Assembly: GCA_017745115.1 (NCBI GenBank)
Contig: JAGIAA010000001.1
Coordinates: 124,001 to 188,000, forward strand
Length of the DNA: 64,000 nucleotides
Reading direction: 5' to 3'
Source of the DNA: Sphingobium sp.
GTDB taxonomy: Bacteria > Pseudomonadota > Alphaproteobacteria > Sphingomonadales > Sphingomonadaceae
The notes below the pieces were generated by a model. That model ran no database searches. It saw nothing but the letters and a program-made list of their open reading frames with translations, and was not told the origin of the DNA. Below, one piece after another: positions 42,913 through 51,060 of this stretch. The translations under genes were made by a program, and so were the position numbers. The stretch's first letter is position 1. Every line of letters begins with the position of its first letter.

Positions 42913-43683
42913 CTATTTCTTGTCGTCTGGCGTGCCCAGGCTCATGCTCGGCCGGCCAAAGGGATCGGCGGCGTCGCGGTTGTTCTGCTCGCAGATATAT
43001 TCCTTGATCGTCCAGCCCGGCCGCGCGGAAAAGGCGAGTGTCGTCTTGTGGGGCGCGGTGAAGATCGTCGGATCGGTGATGGTCATCTCGTCGAGCAGGA
43101 CGCCCGGCGCCGATTGATGGATGCGCTCGACGATCTTGGTCTGCTCGGTCGGGTGAATGGCCGTCATGAGCGTCGTCGCGGGGTCGAGACCGACGGTTTC
43201 GACAACCAGCGTGTCGCCCTCCCAATGGCCAATGCTGTTGCCGTTGAACTGCGGATCCGGATCCTCAGGCAGCTTGCGGCCATCGGTGTAGATGCGCCGC
43301 ACCTGCATATAGGCCTCGGTCAGCACGGTGACGCGGCCTGGCGTGAACAGGAACTCGATCGGATAGGGCATCTGCATCATGCGCGGCATGCCGGGCGGGA
43401 CGCAGTTGGCGTCCTCGGTCTGGAGGTTCTCGCCGTCCTTGCGCTTGGCATTGAAGTCGGCAACCGTCTTGGCGGTCGCCGCCGTATAAGGAGGCGGCGT
43501 CGGCGGACCGGGTGGACGCGCGCGGGCGGCAGCGCCAAAGTCGGGATACCAAACGCCGGACCAATCCGGCAGCTTGGAGAGGCTTGCAAAATCCTGGGGA
43601 GCCGCCATCGATTGGCCGGTAGCAACCGCCAGCCCCACCGCCGCGCCGACCGCCGCAAGACGCATCCATTTCCCTGCCCGCAT
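42913..43683 (-). CDS. Exported protein of unknown function (paralogue of 41662)
   Basis: 256 aa with a signal peptide (MRLAAVGAAVGLAVATGQSM, cleavage near MAA). The core is the same as in the gene at 41662: NCVPPGMPRMMQMPYPIEFL, VRRIYTDGRKLPEDPD, FNGNSIGHWEGDTLVVETVG and EYICEQNNRDAADPFGRP. A WSGVW block near the mature N-terminus is conserved. GGAGGGG precedes the ATG. It faces the DUF6152 gene across a 258-bp promoter gap. Function unknown. Confidence 0.75.
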   Translation of the reverse strand: MRAGKWMRLAAVGAAVGLAVATGQSMAAPQDFASLSKLPDWSGVWYPDFGAAARARPPGPPTPPPYTAATAKTVADFNAKRKDGENLQTEDANCVPPGMPRMMQMPYPIEFLFTPGRVTVLTEAYMQVRRIYTDGRKLPEDPDPQFNGNSIGHWEGDTLVVETVGLDPATTLMTAIHPTEQTKIVERIHQSAPGVLLDEMTITDPTIFTAPHKTTLAFSARPGWTIKEYICEQNNRDAADPFGRPSMSLGTPDDKK

Positions 43684-43829
43684 CTCAACCCCTCCACATC
43701 GAATCCGGTCACCGCAATTTGCTGGGCCGGTTCGTTCAAGCCGAAACATTCAGCGCTCGCTCATACTGAATTTGCTCAACTCTTAGTCAAGCTCAATGTC
43801 CCAGAGCGCGGCGCAACTTTTTGAACGCA

Positions 43830-43864
43830 GTTACAGTAACGTTTCCCCGTTGATTTTGTCCACC
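43830..43864. promoter_or_regulatory. Candidate operator and shared element upstream of the DUF6152 gene
   Basis: GTTAC-A-GTAAC at 43830-43840 is a perfect 5-bp inverted repeat. GTTGATTTTGTCCACC at 43849-43864 matches GTTGATCTTGTCTACC at 46507-46522, ahead of the DUF6644 genes, in 14 of 16 bases. Both lie in the gap 43684-43941 between divergent genes. A shared site for the MarR-type protein of this cluster is possible. Confidence 0.45.
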
Positions 43865-43941
43865 AAAAGGTGAATAGAGATTGCTGGAAATGGTCACGCA
43901 TTGCGCTAATTGGCGTGTCCCGAGAAACTAAGGAGTGGATG

Positions 43942-44352
43942 ATGTCCCGAATCGCGTATCGCCGAGTGACACTGGCAGCCGCTGCCGGCGCCCTCGCCGC
44001 GCTGTTCACCATGAGCTCGAGCGCGCATCACTCGACCGCTATGTTCGAGTGGGGCAAGGCCGTCGAAATGAAGAGCGCGACGGTTGAGCGCTGGGATTGG
44101 ACCAATCCGCACACGTTTCTCTATGTGACAGCCAATGGCGACCATTGGGCTTTCGAAGGCATGAGCCCGAATCACCTCGGCCGCATTGGCTGGTCGAAGC
44201 GGACGCTCAAGGCGGGCGACAAGATCAACCTTACTTATTATCCGCTCAAGGATGGCCGCAAGGGTGGCTTCAACGTCACCGTGACCTTCGCCGACGGCAA
44301 GATCATGAAGCAGCTGGACAGCCCCAGCACCAATCCGGCGAACGATCGCTAA
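43942..44352 (+). CDS. DUF6152 family exported protein
   Basis: 136 aa with a signal peptide (LAAAAGALAALFTMSSSAHH). The mature start HHSTAMFEWGKAVEMKSATV and the core WDWTNPHTFLYV, WAFEGMSPNHLGRIGWSKRT and GDKINLTYYPLKDGRKGG are the DUF6152 pattern. The His-His at the mature N-terminus could bind a metal such as copper, but this is a guess. AAGGAG fits the second of two ATGs (43942). It belongs with the DUF6644 genes nearby. Confidence 0.82.
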   Translation: MSRIAYRRVTLAAAAGALAALFTMSSSAHHSTAMFEWGKAVEMKSATVERWDWTNPHTFLYVTANGDHWAFEGMSPNHLGRIGWSKRTLKAGDKINLTYYPLKDGRKGGFNVTVTFADGKIMKQLDSPSTNPANDR

Positions 44353-44386
44353 AAACGAATTCGGCTGGTGGGCGGCCTGACAACCG

Positions 44387-45346
44387 TCAGACGCCCACGG
44401 CCTCGCCATGCTCTGCGGCCATGGCACGCGCATTGGCTTCGAGACGTTCGAGCAGCGAAACATATTCTGCGCGCTGCTTGGCGCTGAAGTCGGCGGTCAG
44501 CGCTTCGTCGCGCCGGATCGCGATCTGGCACATCATCTTGTAAACCTCGGCGCCCTGTGGCGTCGTACTCACCATGATGTCGCGTTTGCGCGCGACGCGC
44601 TGCCGCTCGATGAGCCCGCTCGCCTCGAAGAAGGCGACCGTGCGGCCGACCTGGCTTTTGTCGCGGCCCATGATCTCGATGAGACGGGCGAGGGGTAAGG
44701 GCTCATATTCGCCGATCTGCGAAAGGATCATCCACTGAAAGTTGGAGAGCCCTTGCTCGCGCTGATAGGCAAGCATGGCGCTGCGCCGCAGGTAGGAGGC
44801 GAGCGCCGTGAGTTGCGACCCGATCAGCTGGGACATGCCGGCTCGGTCCTGCACATCGCCGAAGGACGGGATCGGCGGTGGCGGCGGCCCCTGCCCCGCT
44901 GCGGCCGCCTCGGCCGACAGCTGCCGCTCATAGGCATAGATCTGCGCGGCGCGCACGGTGAGCGACTGGGTCATCGACGAGAATCGGTTGCGCTCCTCCA
45001 GTGAGAAGCCAACCGTCAACGCCGCATCGCGCTTCAGGCTTATCGAGGCAATCGTCTGGAAAATCTTCTCGCCAGGTGCGCGAAGAACGAGCTTGGCACG
45101 CAGGCTGGCGCGCTCGATCAGGCCCATCGTTTCCAGCGCCTTCACCGCGCGGCTGATCTGCGCTTTCTCATGCCCGGTGAACGCGACCAGCGCGTTGGAC
45201 GACAGCCCGCCCATCCGCCCGATCATGGTGATAAGCTGACGATTGAGCGAATTCAGATCGATGCTGCGGCCGTAATCATGGCCGCCACTTTCCCGCATCA
45301 GCCTCAGGAGCGTGATCAATCGCGCACTTACAAGACGCAGGTGCAT
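44387..45346 (-). CDS. Tandem MarR regulator with two winged-helix domains
   Basis: About 319 aa, twice the usual MarR length. Domain 1 (about 1-150) has ITMIGRMGGLSSNALVAFTG, KAQISRAVKALETMGLIERA. Domain 2 (about 190-319) has WMILSQIGEYEPLPLARLIE, KSQVGRTVAFFEASGLIERQ and the wing RDIMVSTTPQG. They are joined by a proline-rich linker (GQGPPPPPIPSFGD). One chain could bind a site as a pseudo-dimer. The start is uncertain: the frame is open to 45481 with no clear ribosome site; MHLRLVSARL at 45346 is the first ATG at a domain edge. It is convergent with the DUF6152 gene and downstream of the DUF6644 genes. Confidence 0.8.
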   Translation of the reverse strand: MHLRLVSARLITLLRLMRESGGHDYGRSIDLNSLNRQLITMIGRMGGLSSNALVAFTGHEKAQISRAVKALETMGLIERASLRAKLVLRAPGEKIFQTIASISLKRDAALTVGFSLEERNRFSSMTQSLTVRAAQIYAYERQLSAEAAAAGQGPPPPPIPSFGDVQDRAGMSQLIGSQLTALASYLRRSAMLAYQREQGLSNFQWMILSQIGEYEPLPLARLIEIMGRDKSQVGRTVAFFEASGLIERQRVARKRDIMVSTTPQGAEVYKMMCQIAIRRDEALTADFSAKQRAEYVSLLERLEANARAMAAEHGEAVGV

Positions 45347-45429
45347 GGGCTCATCGCCCACCACCGGCTTTGCCTGCTTCTGTTCCTTCAGCTCGACCTC
45401 CCCAATCTCGCTGTTAAGGCATTTTTGCC

Positions 45430-45449
45430 GCGCCCTTCTAGAAGGGCGC
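45430..45449. promoter_or_regulatory. Perfect 20-bp palindrome at the DUF6644/MarR junction
   Basis: GCGCCCTTCTAGAAGGGCGC is fully self-complementary, with the TAG stop of the second DUF6644 gene at its centre. On the minus strand it is followed by GGCAAAAATGCC, a second small hairpin. It could be the operator of the tandem MarR protein or an attenuating hairpin ahead of its gene. Confidence 0.55.
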
Positions 45450-45938
45450 CATCGTGAAACCGATCCACCGGCCACAAACAATGATGGTCACCCAAAGCAG
45501 AGCCGAGATCAAGCCCGCGAACCGCACGGCGGCCGGCACGCGAGGATTCTCGTCCCACTGTGCGACGCTGCGCCAGGTCCAGACGTGGAAAATCGCCATG
45601 TTCAGCCCCGCGCAGATCATCAGCAAAATCTTCGCACGGAAATAGAAGTTGCCATAATAAGTGACGGCATTGGAAATAAAGAGCAGCCCGCCGGTGGCTG
45701 CCGCGAAGAGAAAAGCGACCCAGGTCACCGGCACGACCGCCTTGCTGAGCCGCGCAATCGGATAGTCGCGGGCAGCGAGCCCCATCAGCCGCAGGTCGAC
45801 CAGCAGGATCGACCCGAAGACGATGGTGATCGCCAGCACATGCGCCAGCTCGATCCACGGGAACAATACCGGATCCTCGGCGATGCGCACGGCAAGTGGG
45901 GATTCCACGATGCTCTGCATGATTGTATCGATGGTCAC
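45438..45938 (-). CDS. DUF6644 family membrane protein (second copy)
   Basis: 166 aa with four predicted membrane helices: WIELAHVLAITIVFGSILLV, VTWVAFLFAAATGGLLFIS, FRAKILLMICAGLNMAIFHV and ALLWVTIIVCGRWIGF. Several His and Trp lie at helix ends (ELAHVL, IFHVWTW), a pattern seen in heme- or metal-binding cytochrome b-like membrane proteins; not shown here. It starts 21 bases after the first copy. Function unknown. Confidence 0.8.
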   Translation of the reverse strand: MTIDTIMQSIVESPLAVRIAEDPVLFPWIELAHVLAITIVFGSILLVDLRLMGLAARDYPIARLSKAVVPVTWVAFLFAAATGGLLFISNAVTYYGNFYFRAKILLMICAGLNMAIFHVWTWRSVAQWDENPRVPAAVRFAGLISALLWVTIIVCGRWIGFTMAPF

Positions 45939-45959
45939 GACTGCGGAAATCCCTTCAAA

Positions 45960-46445
45960 TCAGCCGGCGTAAGCAATCCAGCGGCCAAGGCCCATGATCA
46001 CGGCCCACAGCAGGAAAATGAGGACAGCCCCCAGCTTGAGGCCGATGGAGGCGGATTGTCCGGCGGGAATATAGGCGAAACGCCGGCCGATGCCGTAGCT
46101 CAGTAGCGCGGTTGCGACCACCAGCGGCATCTTGATCTGAAACAGGCTGTTCAGCAGTTCGCGCTCCGGCTCGGCCAGCGTCAGCACGGCGCCCGAAAGG
46201 AGCAGCACGATGAGAGAGGCGAGTGTCCAGGGCGAGAAACGCTGCTGCCAGCGTGAAAGCGTCCAGTGCGTTCCGGCAATGCCCAGGGCACGGAGCGCCA
46301 CGAGCAGCGATCCCGAGAAGACGATGGCCACAGCAAGGATGTGGATGCACTGAAAGGTCGGGACGACCCAGAGCTGATCCCGAACCGTTTCATGGATCGG
46401 CATCCCATTGATGCTCTTGGTCAGCGGTTCAAGCCACTCGTTCAA
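45960..46445 (-). CDS. DUF6644 family membrane protein (first copy)
   Basis: 161 aa, four predicted membrane helices with CIHILAVAIVFSGSLLVALR, TLASLIVLLLSGAVLTLAE, KMPLVVATALLSYGIG and LIFLLWAVIMGLGRWIAYAG. The ending GRWIAY matches GRWIGF of the second copy, and QCIHILAVA aligns with IELAHVLAI, so a His is conserved in helix 1. First gene of the minus-strand unit DUF6644-DUF6644-MarR. Confidence 0.8.
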   Translation of the reverse strand: MNEWLEPLTKSINGMPIHETVRDQLWVVPTFQCIHILAVAIVFSGSLLVALRALGIAGTHWTLSRWQQRFSPWTLASLIVLLLSGAVLTLAEPERELLNSLFQIKMPLVVATALLSYGIGRRFAYIPAGQSASIGLKLGAVLIFLLWAVIMGLGRWIAYAG

Positions 46446-46829
46446 TCATGCCTCCCCTGCGCGAGAGAGCCTTTGACCCCCTGCCTGTACCCAGACTAGC
46501 AACTCAGTTGATCTTGTCTACCTGATATGCGGCTCGATAACCGTAATGAAACGGTACGCGACGCGTTACGGGTGTCCCACAGTCATGTGCGGGTCGGAAT
46601 GCCGATCGGATTGATGCCGCGATCACCCTTTCGCCAGGCCTTGGTTGCGCGTCTTGCATGGGGCGCTGGCCCCGATGCCCGATTTTGCTTTTTCTGGTCG
46701 CCGAACTGGCGAGCGGTCAATCGGTTTCCATTTGACGGGCCGATGACAATGGCGGCCCCTTTCGCGAGAAAGGGGCCGCAGGCGCAAGCCGAGAGTTCGC
46801 AGTTCAGCTTGCGATAGAAACGCTTTGTT
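46446..46829. other. Non-coding stretch with promoter-like elements
   Basis: No convincing gene. GTTGATCTTGTCTACC at 46507-46522 repeats the element upstream of the DUF6152 gene. ACCGT-AATGAA-ACGGT at 46540-46555 is an inverted repeat. These should belong to the DUF6644 promoter. The 96-codon plus-strand frame at 46527 has no ribosome site or family features and runs through the hairpin at 46752. Confidence 0.5.
46752..46779 (-). terminator. Strong hairpin after the two small minus-strand genes
   Basis: GCGGCCCCTTTC-GCGA-GAAAGGGGCCGC is a perfect 12-bp stem with a GCGA tetraloop, 50 bases downstream of the small membrane protein stop (minus strand). No T-run follows on either side, so it may protect the mRNA end instead of terminating. 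Confidence 0.55.
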
Positions 46830-46967
46830 TCACGGATGCGCAGCCGCCGGTGCGCTTCTGTCGAGCGCGAAGGGCGTCAATATCGGTTCGGCGCGCATGA
46901 TCAGGGGCAGGATCGCCAGCAACACAACGCCGAGCAGGAAATGCCTGGCCATGGTCCAGTTCCTCAT
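46830..46967 (-). CDS. Tiny membrane protein (45 aa)
   Basis: MRNWTMARHFLLGVVLLAIL and onward: one hydrophobic helix (FLLGVVLLAILPLIM) after a basic N-terminus, then a short polar tail ending AAAHP. The ATG overlaps the stop of the upstream small gene (ATGA), and AAGGAGGG precedes it, so translation is well supported. It could be a single-span membrane peptide or an exported peptide. No family recognised. Confidence 0.6.
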   Translation of the reverse strand: MRNWTMARHFLLGVVLLAILPLIMRAEPILTPFALDRSAPAAAHP

Positions 46968-47134
46968 CCGAAACCCTCCTTGCGGCTATTGCACTCCACC
47001 TTCCACGGCGCGGCCCATTGGATGGCGTGAAGCGTCCGGAACGGCGCGAACAGGTCATGGCCGGCTTGTCGGGCCGGTCGCAGCATCGCCTTGGCAGACC
47101 AGATCATCGAAAACTCGGGAAAGAGACCGGACAT
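46964..47134 (-). CDS. Small protein of unknown function (56 aa)
   Basis: MSGLFPEFSMIWSAKAMLRP and onward, ending with WKVECNSRKEGFG. Aromatic and basic, with no clear membrane helix. AAGGAGAATTTGCTC before the ATG is a strong ribosome site, and the stop overlaps the next start by 4 bases. It is divergent from the LysR gene at 47247, which probably controls it. Confidence 0.6.
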   Translation of the reverse strand: MSGLFPEFSMIWSAKAMLRPARQAGHDLFAPFRTLHAIQWAAPWKVECNSRKEGFG

Positions 47135-47150
47135 GAGCAAATTCTCCTTG

Positions 47151-47176
47151 TGAGCGGCGTTGCTCGATGCCGCTCA
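47151..47176. promoter_or_regulatory. Inverted repeat between the LysR gene and the two small genes
   Basis: TGAGCGGC and GCCGCTCA are perfect 8-bp arms 10 bases apart, 17 bases upstream of the 56-aa gene. In the divergent LysR/small-gene gap it is a candidate regulator site, or a hairpin in the 5' leader of the small genes. Confidence 0.45.
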
Positions 47177-47246
47177 AATGCTCCGAAAGGATCGAAATGA
47201 CCAACAAAGGCTCGACATATCAAACAAGCTGAGCTTATGATTCGCC

Positions 47247-48176
47247 ATGACCATGCCGCTCCCGCCCCTCGCCGCCGTTCGCGCCTTCGAAGCCGCCGCG
47301 CGCCTGCTCAATTTCACCGAGGCCGCGCGCGAGCTGGGCATGACCCAGGCGGCAGTGAGCTATCAGATCAAGCTCCTCGAAGAGCGGCTCGGCACGACCC
47401 TGTTCGACCGTGTCGGACGGCGCATCGAACTCTCGCCACAGGGACAGGCGCTGGCGCCCGTGATCATTCGCGCGTTCGATGAGATGCGGAGCGGCTTCGC
47501 TTCGCTCTCGATGGACAATGCCGCGGTCCTGACCATCAGCTGCAGCAACAGCTTCGCCCATCTCTGGCTGGCGCCGCGCATCGGCCACTTCCAGATGCGG
47601 CAGCCCAATCTTGCCGTGCGCATCCACGCGTCCAACACGCTGGTCGATCTGGCGCGCGAGCGTGTGGACGTCGCCGTGCGCGGCAGCGCGGCCGCCAGTT
47701 GGCCCGGCCTCGACGCGGAATTTCTCGCGCCGACCCGCATCGCGCCGATGTGCAGCCCCGATTTCATCGAACGCTGCGGCCCGTTCGAAAAGGCAGAGGG
47801 CCTGCTCAAGGCCGTGCGCCTCTCGCCCGAGGACTATTGGTGGAACGAGTGGTTCGAGGCCATGGGCGTCGACGAGATGTCGGTCGCCGGCCCTCCCCCG
47901 CTCGTGCTGGACTCCCAGCAGATGGAGGGCCGCGCGGCCATGGCCGGGCAAGGTATCGCCATTTTGAGCCCGTTCTTCTGGCGGGCCGAAATCGAGGCCG
48001 GGCAGCTGGTCGAGCCGATCACGTCCTATGTCATCGAGACGCGGCGCTACCGGGTCGTCTATCCGCACGCCAATCGCAACCTGCCCAAGGTGAAGGCATT
48101 CCGGGACTGGATCCGGGAAGAGATGACGGCAGAGCGGACCAGCGACCCGGAGGGCCGCTTCATCCCGCTCGATTAG
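47247..48176 (+). CDS. LysR family regulator, GcvA-like
   Basis: 309 aa. The LysR helix-turn-helix (LAAVRAFEAAARLLNFTEAA, MTQAAVSYQIKLLEERLGTT) is followed by a GcvA-type effector domain (VLTISCSNSFAHLWLAPRIG, VAVRGSAAASWPGL). The C-terminal stretch RRYRVVYPHANRNLPKVKAF is typical. It is divergent from the two small genes at 46830-47134. A dispersed repeat follows its stop. Confidence 0.9.
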   Translation: MTMPLPPLAAVRAFEAAARLLNFTEAARELGMTQAAVSYQIKLLEERLGTTLFDRVGRRIELSPQGQALAPVIIRAFDEMRSGFASLSMDNAAVLTISCSNSFAHLWLAPRIGHFQMRQPNLAVRIHASNTLVDLARERVDVAVRGSAAASWPGLDAEFLAPTRIAPMCSPDFIERCGPFEKAEGLLKAVRLSPEDYWWNEWFEAMGVDEMSVAGPPPLVLDSQQMEGRAAMAGQGIAILSPFFWRAEIEAGQLVEPITSYVIETRRYRVVYPHANRNLPKVKAFRDWIREEMTAERTSDPEGRFIPLD

Positions 48177-48200
48177 CTTCAAATCGGCCCAAGCAAAATT

Positions 48201-48283
48201 CGTCATTGCGAGCGACGAAGTCGCGCGGCAATCCAGGGCGGTCGTGCGAGACCCTGGATTGCTTCGCTGCGCTCGCAATGACG
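48201..48283. repeat. Dispersed inverted repeat (CGTCATTGCGAGCG family)
   Basis: CGTCATTGCGAGCG at 48201 pairs exactly with CGCTCGCAATGACG at 48270-48283, with GGCAATCCAGGG/CCCTGGATTGC pairing inside. This is a palindromic element of a type spread widely through proteobacterial genomes, here between convergent genes. Confidence 0.9.
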
Positions 48284-48306
48284 AAGGGTTTTGCTCGGAT
48301 CAGGCC

Positions 48307-49170
48307 TCAGGCGCGCATTCGCGCGGCATGCCAGCGGACATGCTCGTCCATGAAGGACGAGATGAAATAATAGCTGTGATCATAGCCCGGCTGCATGCGG
48401 ATCGTCGCCTTCATGCCCGCCGCCGTGCAGGCTTCGCGCAGCAGGTGCGTCTTGAGCTGCTCGTCGAGGAACTGGTCGGCGTCGCCTTGGTCGACGAGCA
48501 GATTGGGCAAGCGCGCACCCGCCGCGATGAGCGCGCAGGCGTCATATTGCGCCCACGCTTCGAAATCCGTGCCGAGATAACCGCCCAGCGCCTTGACGCC
48601 CCACGGGACACGGCGCGGCGCCACGATCGGCGAGAAGGCCGAGACCGACTTGAAGCGCTTGGGATTGCGCAGCGCGACAGTCAGCGCACCATGGCCGCCC
48701 ATGCTGTGGCCGGTAATGCCCTGCGCCGTGAGATCGACGGGGAAATGCTCGCCGATGAACGCCGGCAATTCCGTCTCGATATAGCTGCGCATCCGATAGT
48801 TGCGCGCGAAGGGCTCGACGGTCGCATCGACATAGAAGCCGGCGCCGAGACCGAAATCATAGGCGCCGTCCGCGTCGTCCGGGACAGGCTGGCCGTCCAT
48901 GGCAGGACCGCGCGGCGACGTATCCGGCGCCACGAAGATGATGCGCTCATCGGCACAGGCGCGGCGATATTCGCCCTTCTCCATGACATTGGCATGGGTG
49001 CAGGTGAGACCCGAAAGATACCAAAGCACCGGCAGCTTCTCGCCAGGGTCGTGATCGGGGACGAAGACGGCGAATGTCATCGCCGTCCCCGTTTCGCCCG
49101 AGCCATGCCGGTAGACGCCCTGGACGCCGCCAAAGGCTTTGTTCGTCGAGAGCGTCTCCAGCGTGGTCAT
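48307..49170 (-). CDS. fghA: S-formylglutathione hydrolase
   Basis: 287 aa esterase-D-type alpha/beta hydrolase that splits S-formylglutathione to formate and glutathione. The nucleophile is Ser156 in GITGHSMGGHG, the oxyanion loop is LWYLSGLTCTHAN, and the late His is in GYDHSYYFISSFMDEH. VAPDTSPRGPAM is typical. With frmA nearby it forms the glutathione pathway for formaldehyde, which can arise from demethylation of methoxylated aromatics by oxygenases. Confidence 0.94.
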   Translation of the reverse strand: MTTLETLSTNKAFGGVQGVYRHGSGETGTAMTFAVFVPDHDPGEKLPVLWYLSGLTCTHANVMEKGEYRRACADERIIFVAPDTSPRGPAMDGQPVPDDADGAYDFGLGAGFYVDATVEPFARNYRMRSYIETELPAFIGEHFPVDLTAQGITGHSMGGHGALTVALRNPKRFKSVSAFSPIVAPRRVPWGVKALGGYLGTDFEAWAQYDACALIAAGARLPNLLVDQGDADQFLDEQLKTHLLREACTAAGMKATIRMQPGYDHSYYFISSFMDEHVRWHAARMRA

Positions 49171-49173
49171 GGA

Positions 49174-49563
49174 TTATTCGCCTTCGGGCAGCTGGCAGAA
49201 TGCGCAGATCTTGTTGCCGGTCGGATCGCGCAGATAGGCGCCATAGGCGTTGCCCGGCGCACCGGGGCGCTTGCCCGGAAGACCCTCGCAGCTACCGCCA
49301 TTGGCGAGACCGGCAGCGTGGAACGCGTCGACCGCGCTCTTATCGGCGGCGGCGAAACCGATCGTGCCGCCATTGGCGTGCGTCGCTCCATTGCCGTCGG
49401 CCGGGTTGCCGACGCCGAAGGCCGCATGATCCTTCATGTAGAAGACGACGCCGGGACGGAATTCCTGGCCGGCCGGCCAGCCGAGTGCGCCAAGCGCGCC
49501 GTCGTAAAAAGCCTTGCTCTGTGCGGGGTCCTTGGCGCCGACCATGACATGTGTGAAAGCCAT
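49174..49563 (-). CDS. VOC family protein of the formaldehyde gene group
   Basis: 129 aa. Begins MAFTHVMVGAKDPAQSKAFY, with the first-strand His ligand, and ends AYLRDPTGNKICAFCQL. AAGGAGGGAACAT precedes the ATG; the longer frame is not needed. It lies between frmA and fghA and is 3 bases from fghA, so it is part of that operon. Glyoxalase-like genes often sit at this place; a glutathione-linked role is inferred. Confidence 0.87.
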   Translation of the reverse strand: MAFTHVMVGAKDPAQSKAFYDGALGALGWPAGQEFRPGVVFYMKDHAAFGVGNPADGNGATHANGGTIGFAAADKSAVDAFHAAGLANGGSCEGLPGKRPGAPGNAYGAYLRDPTGNKICAFCQLPEGE

Positions 49564-49659
49564 ATGTTCCCTCCTTCGTAGGGTTGGGTTGTGGAGCAAC
49601 AGCTCCGGGTAGCGATGCCAGTCCGGGCTGGCATGTCAGTTAAAGCGGGCGGTTGCCCG

Positions 49660-50772
<1,113 letters not shown>

Positions 50773-51060
50773 GATGACGGTCTCTCCCCTGGCGCACGGC
50801 ATGACTGAGCCGCACGCAATGATCGGAATGGCGAGGACCCCAGGCCCCGCCCGCGGATGCTTGTTGGTGCCTGGCGGCGATTCTTGCAAGCACGCTCTTT
50901 GGATTCGGGCGGGTGACCTGTCAGGACCCGAAAAGGTCAGGACCCGCCCCGGCGGCGAAGCGTAGGGCGGGTCCCTGCAGGCGCCCGTTGCTCGGGTCGT
51001 GCGCCTGTTTCCATTGGTGCGGATGGGCATCACCCTTCCGCGCCATCAGAGACATCGAGG

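Noticed and set aside
46527..46817. A 96-codon plus-strand frame in the gap after the DUF6644 genes
   Set aside because: No ribosome site, runs through a perfect 12-bp hairpin, and its composition is not protein-like.
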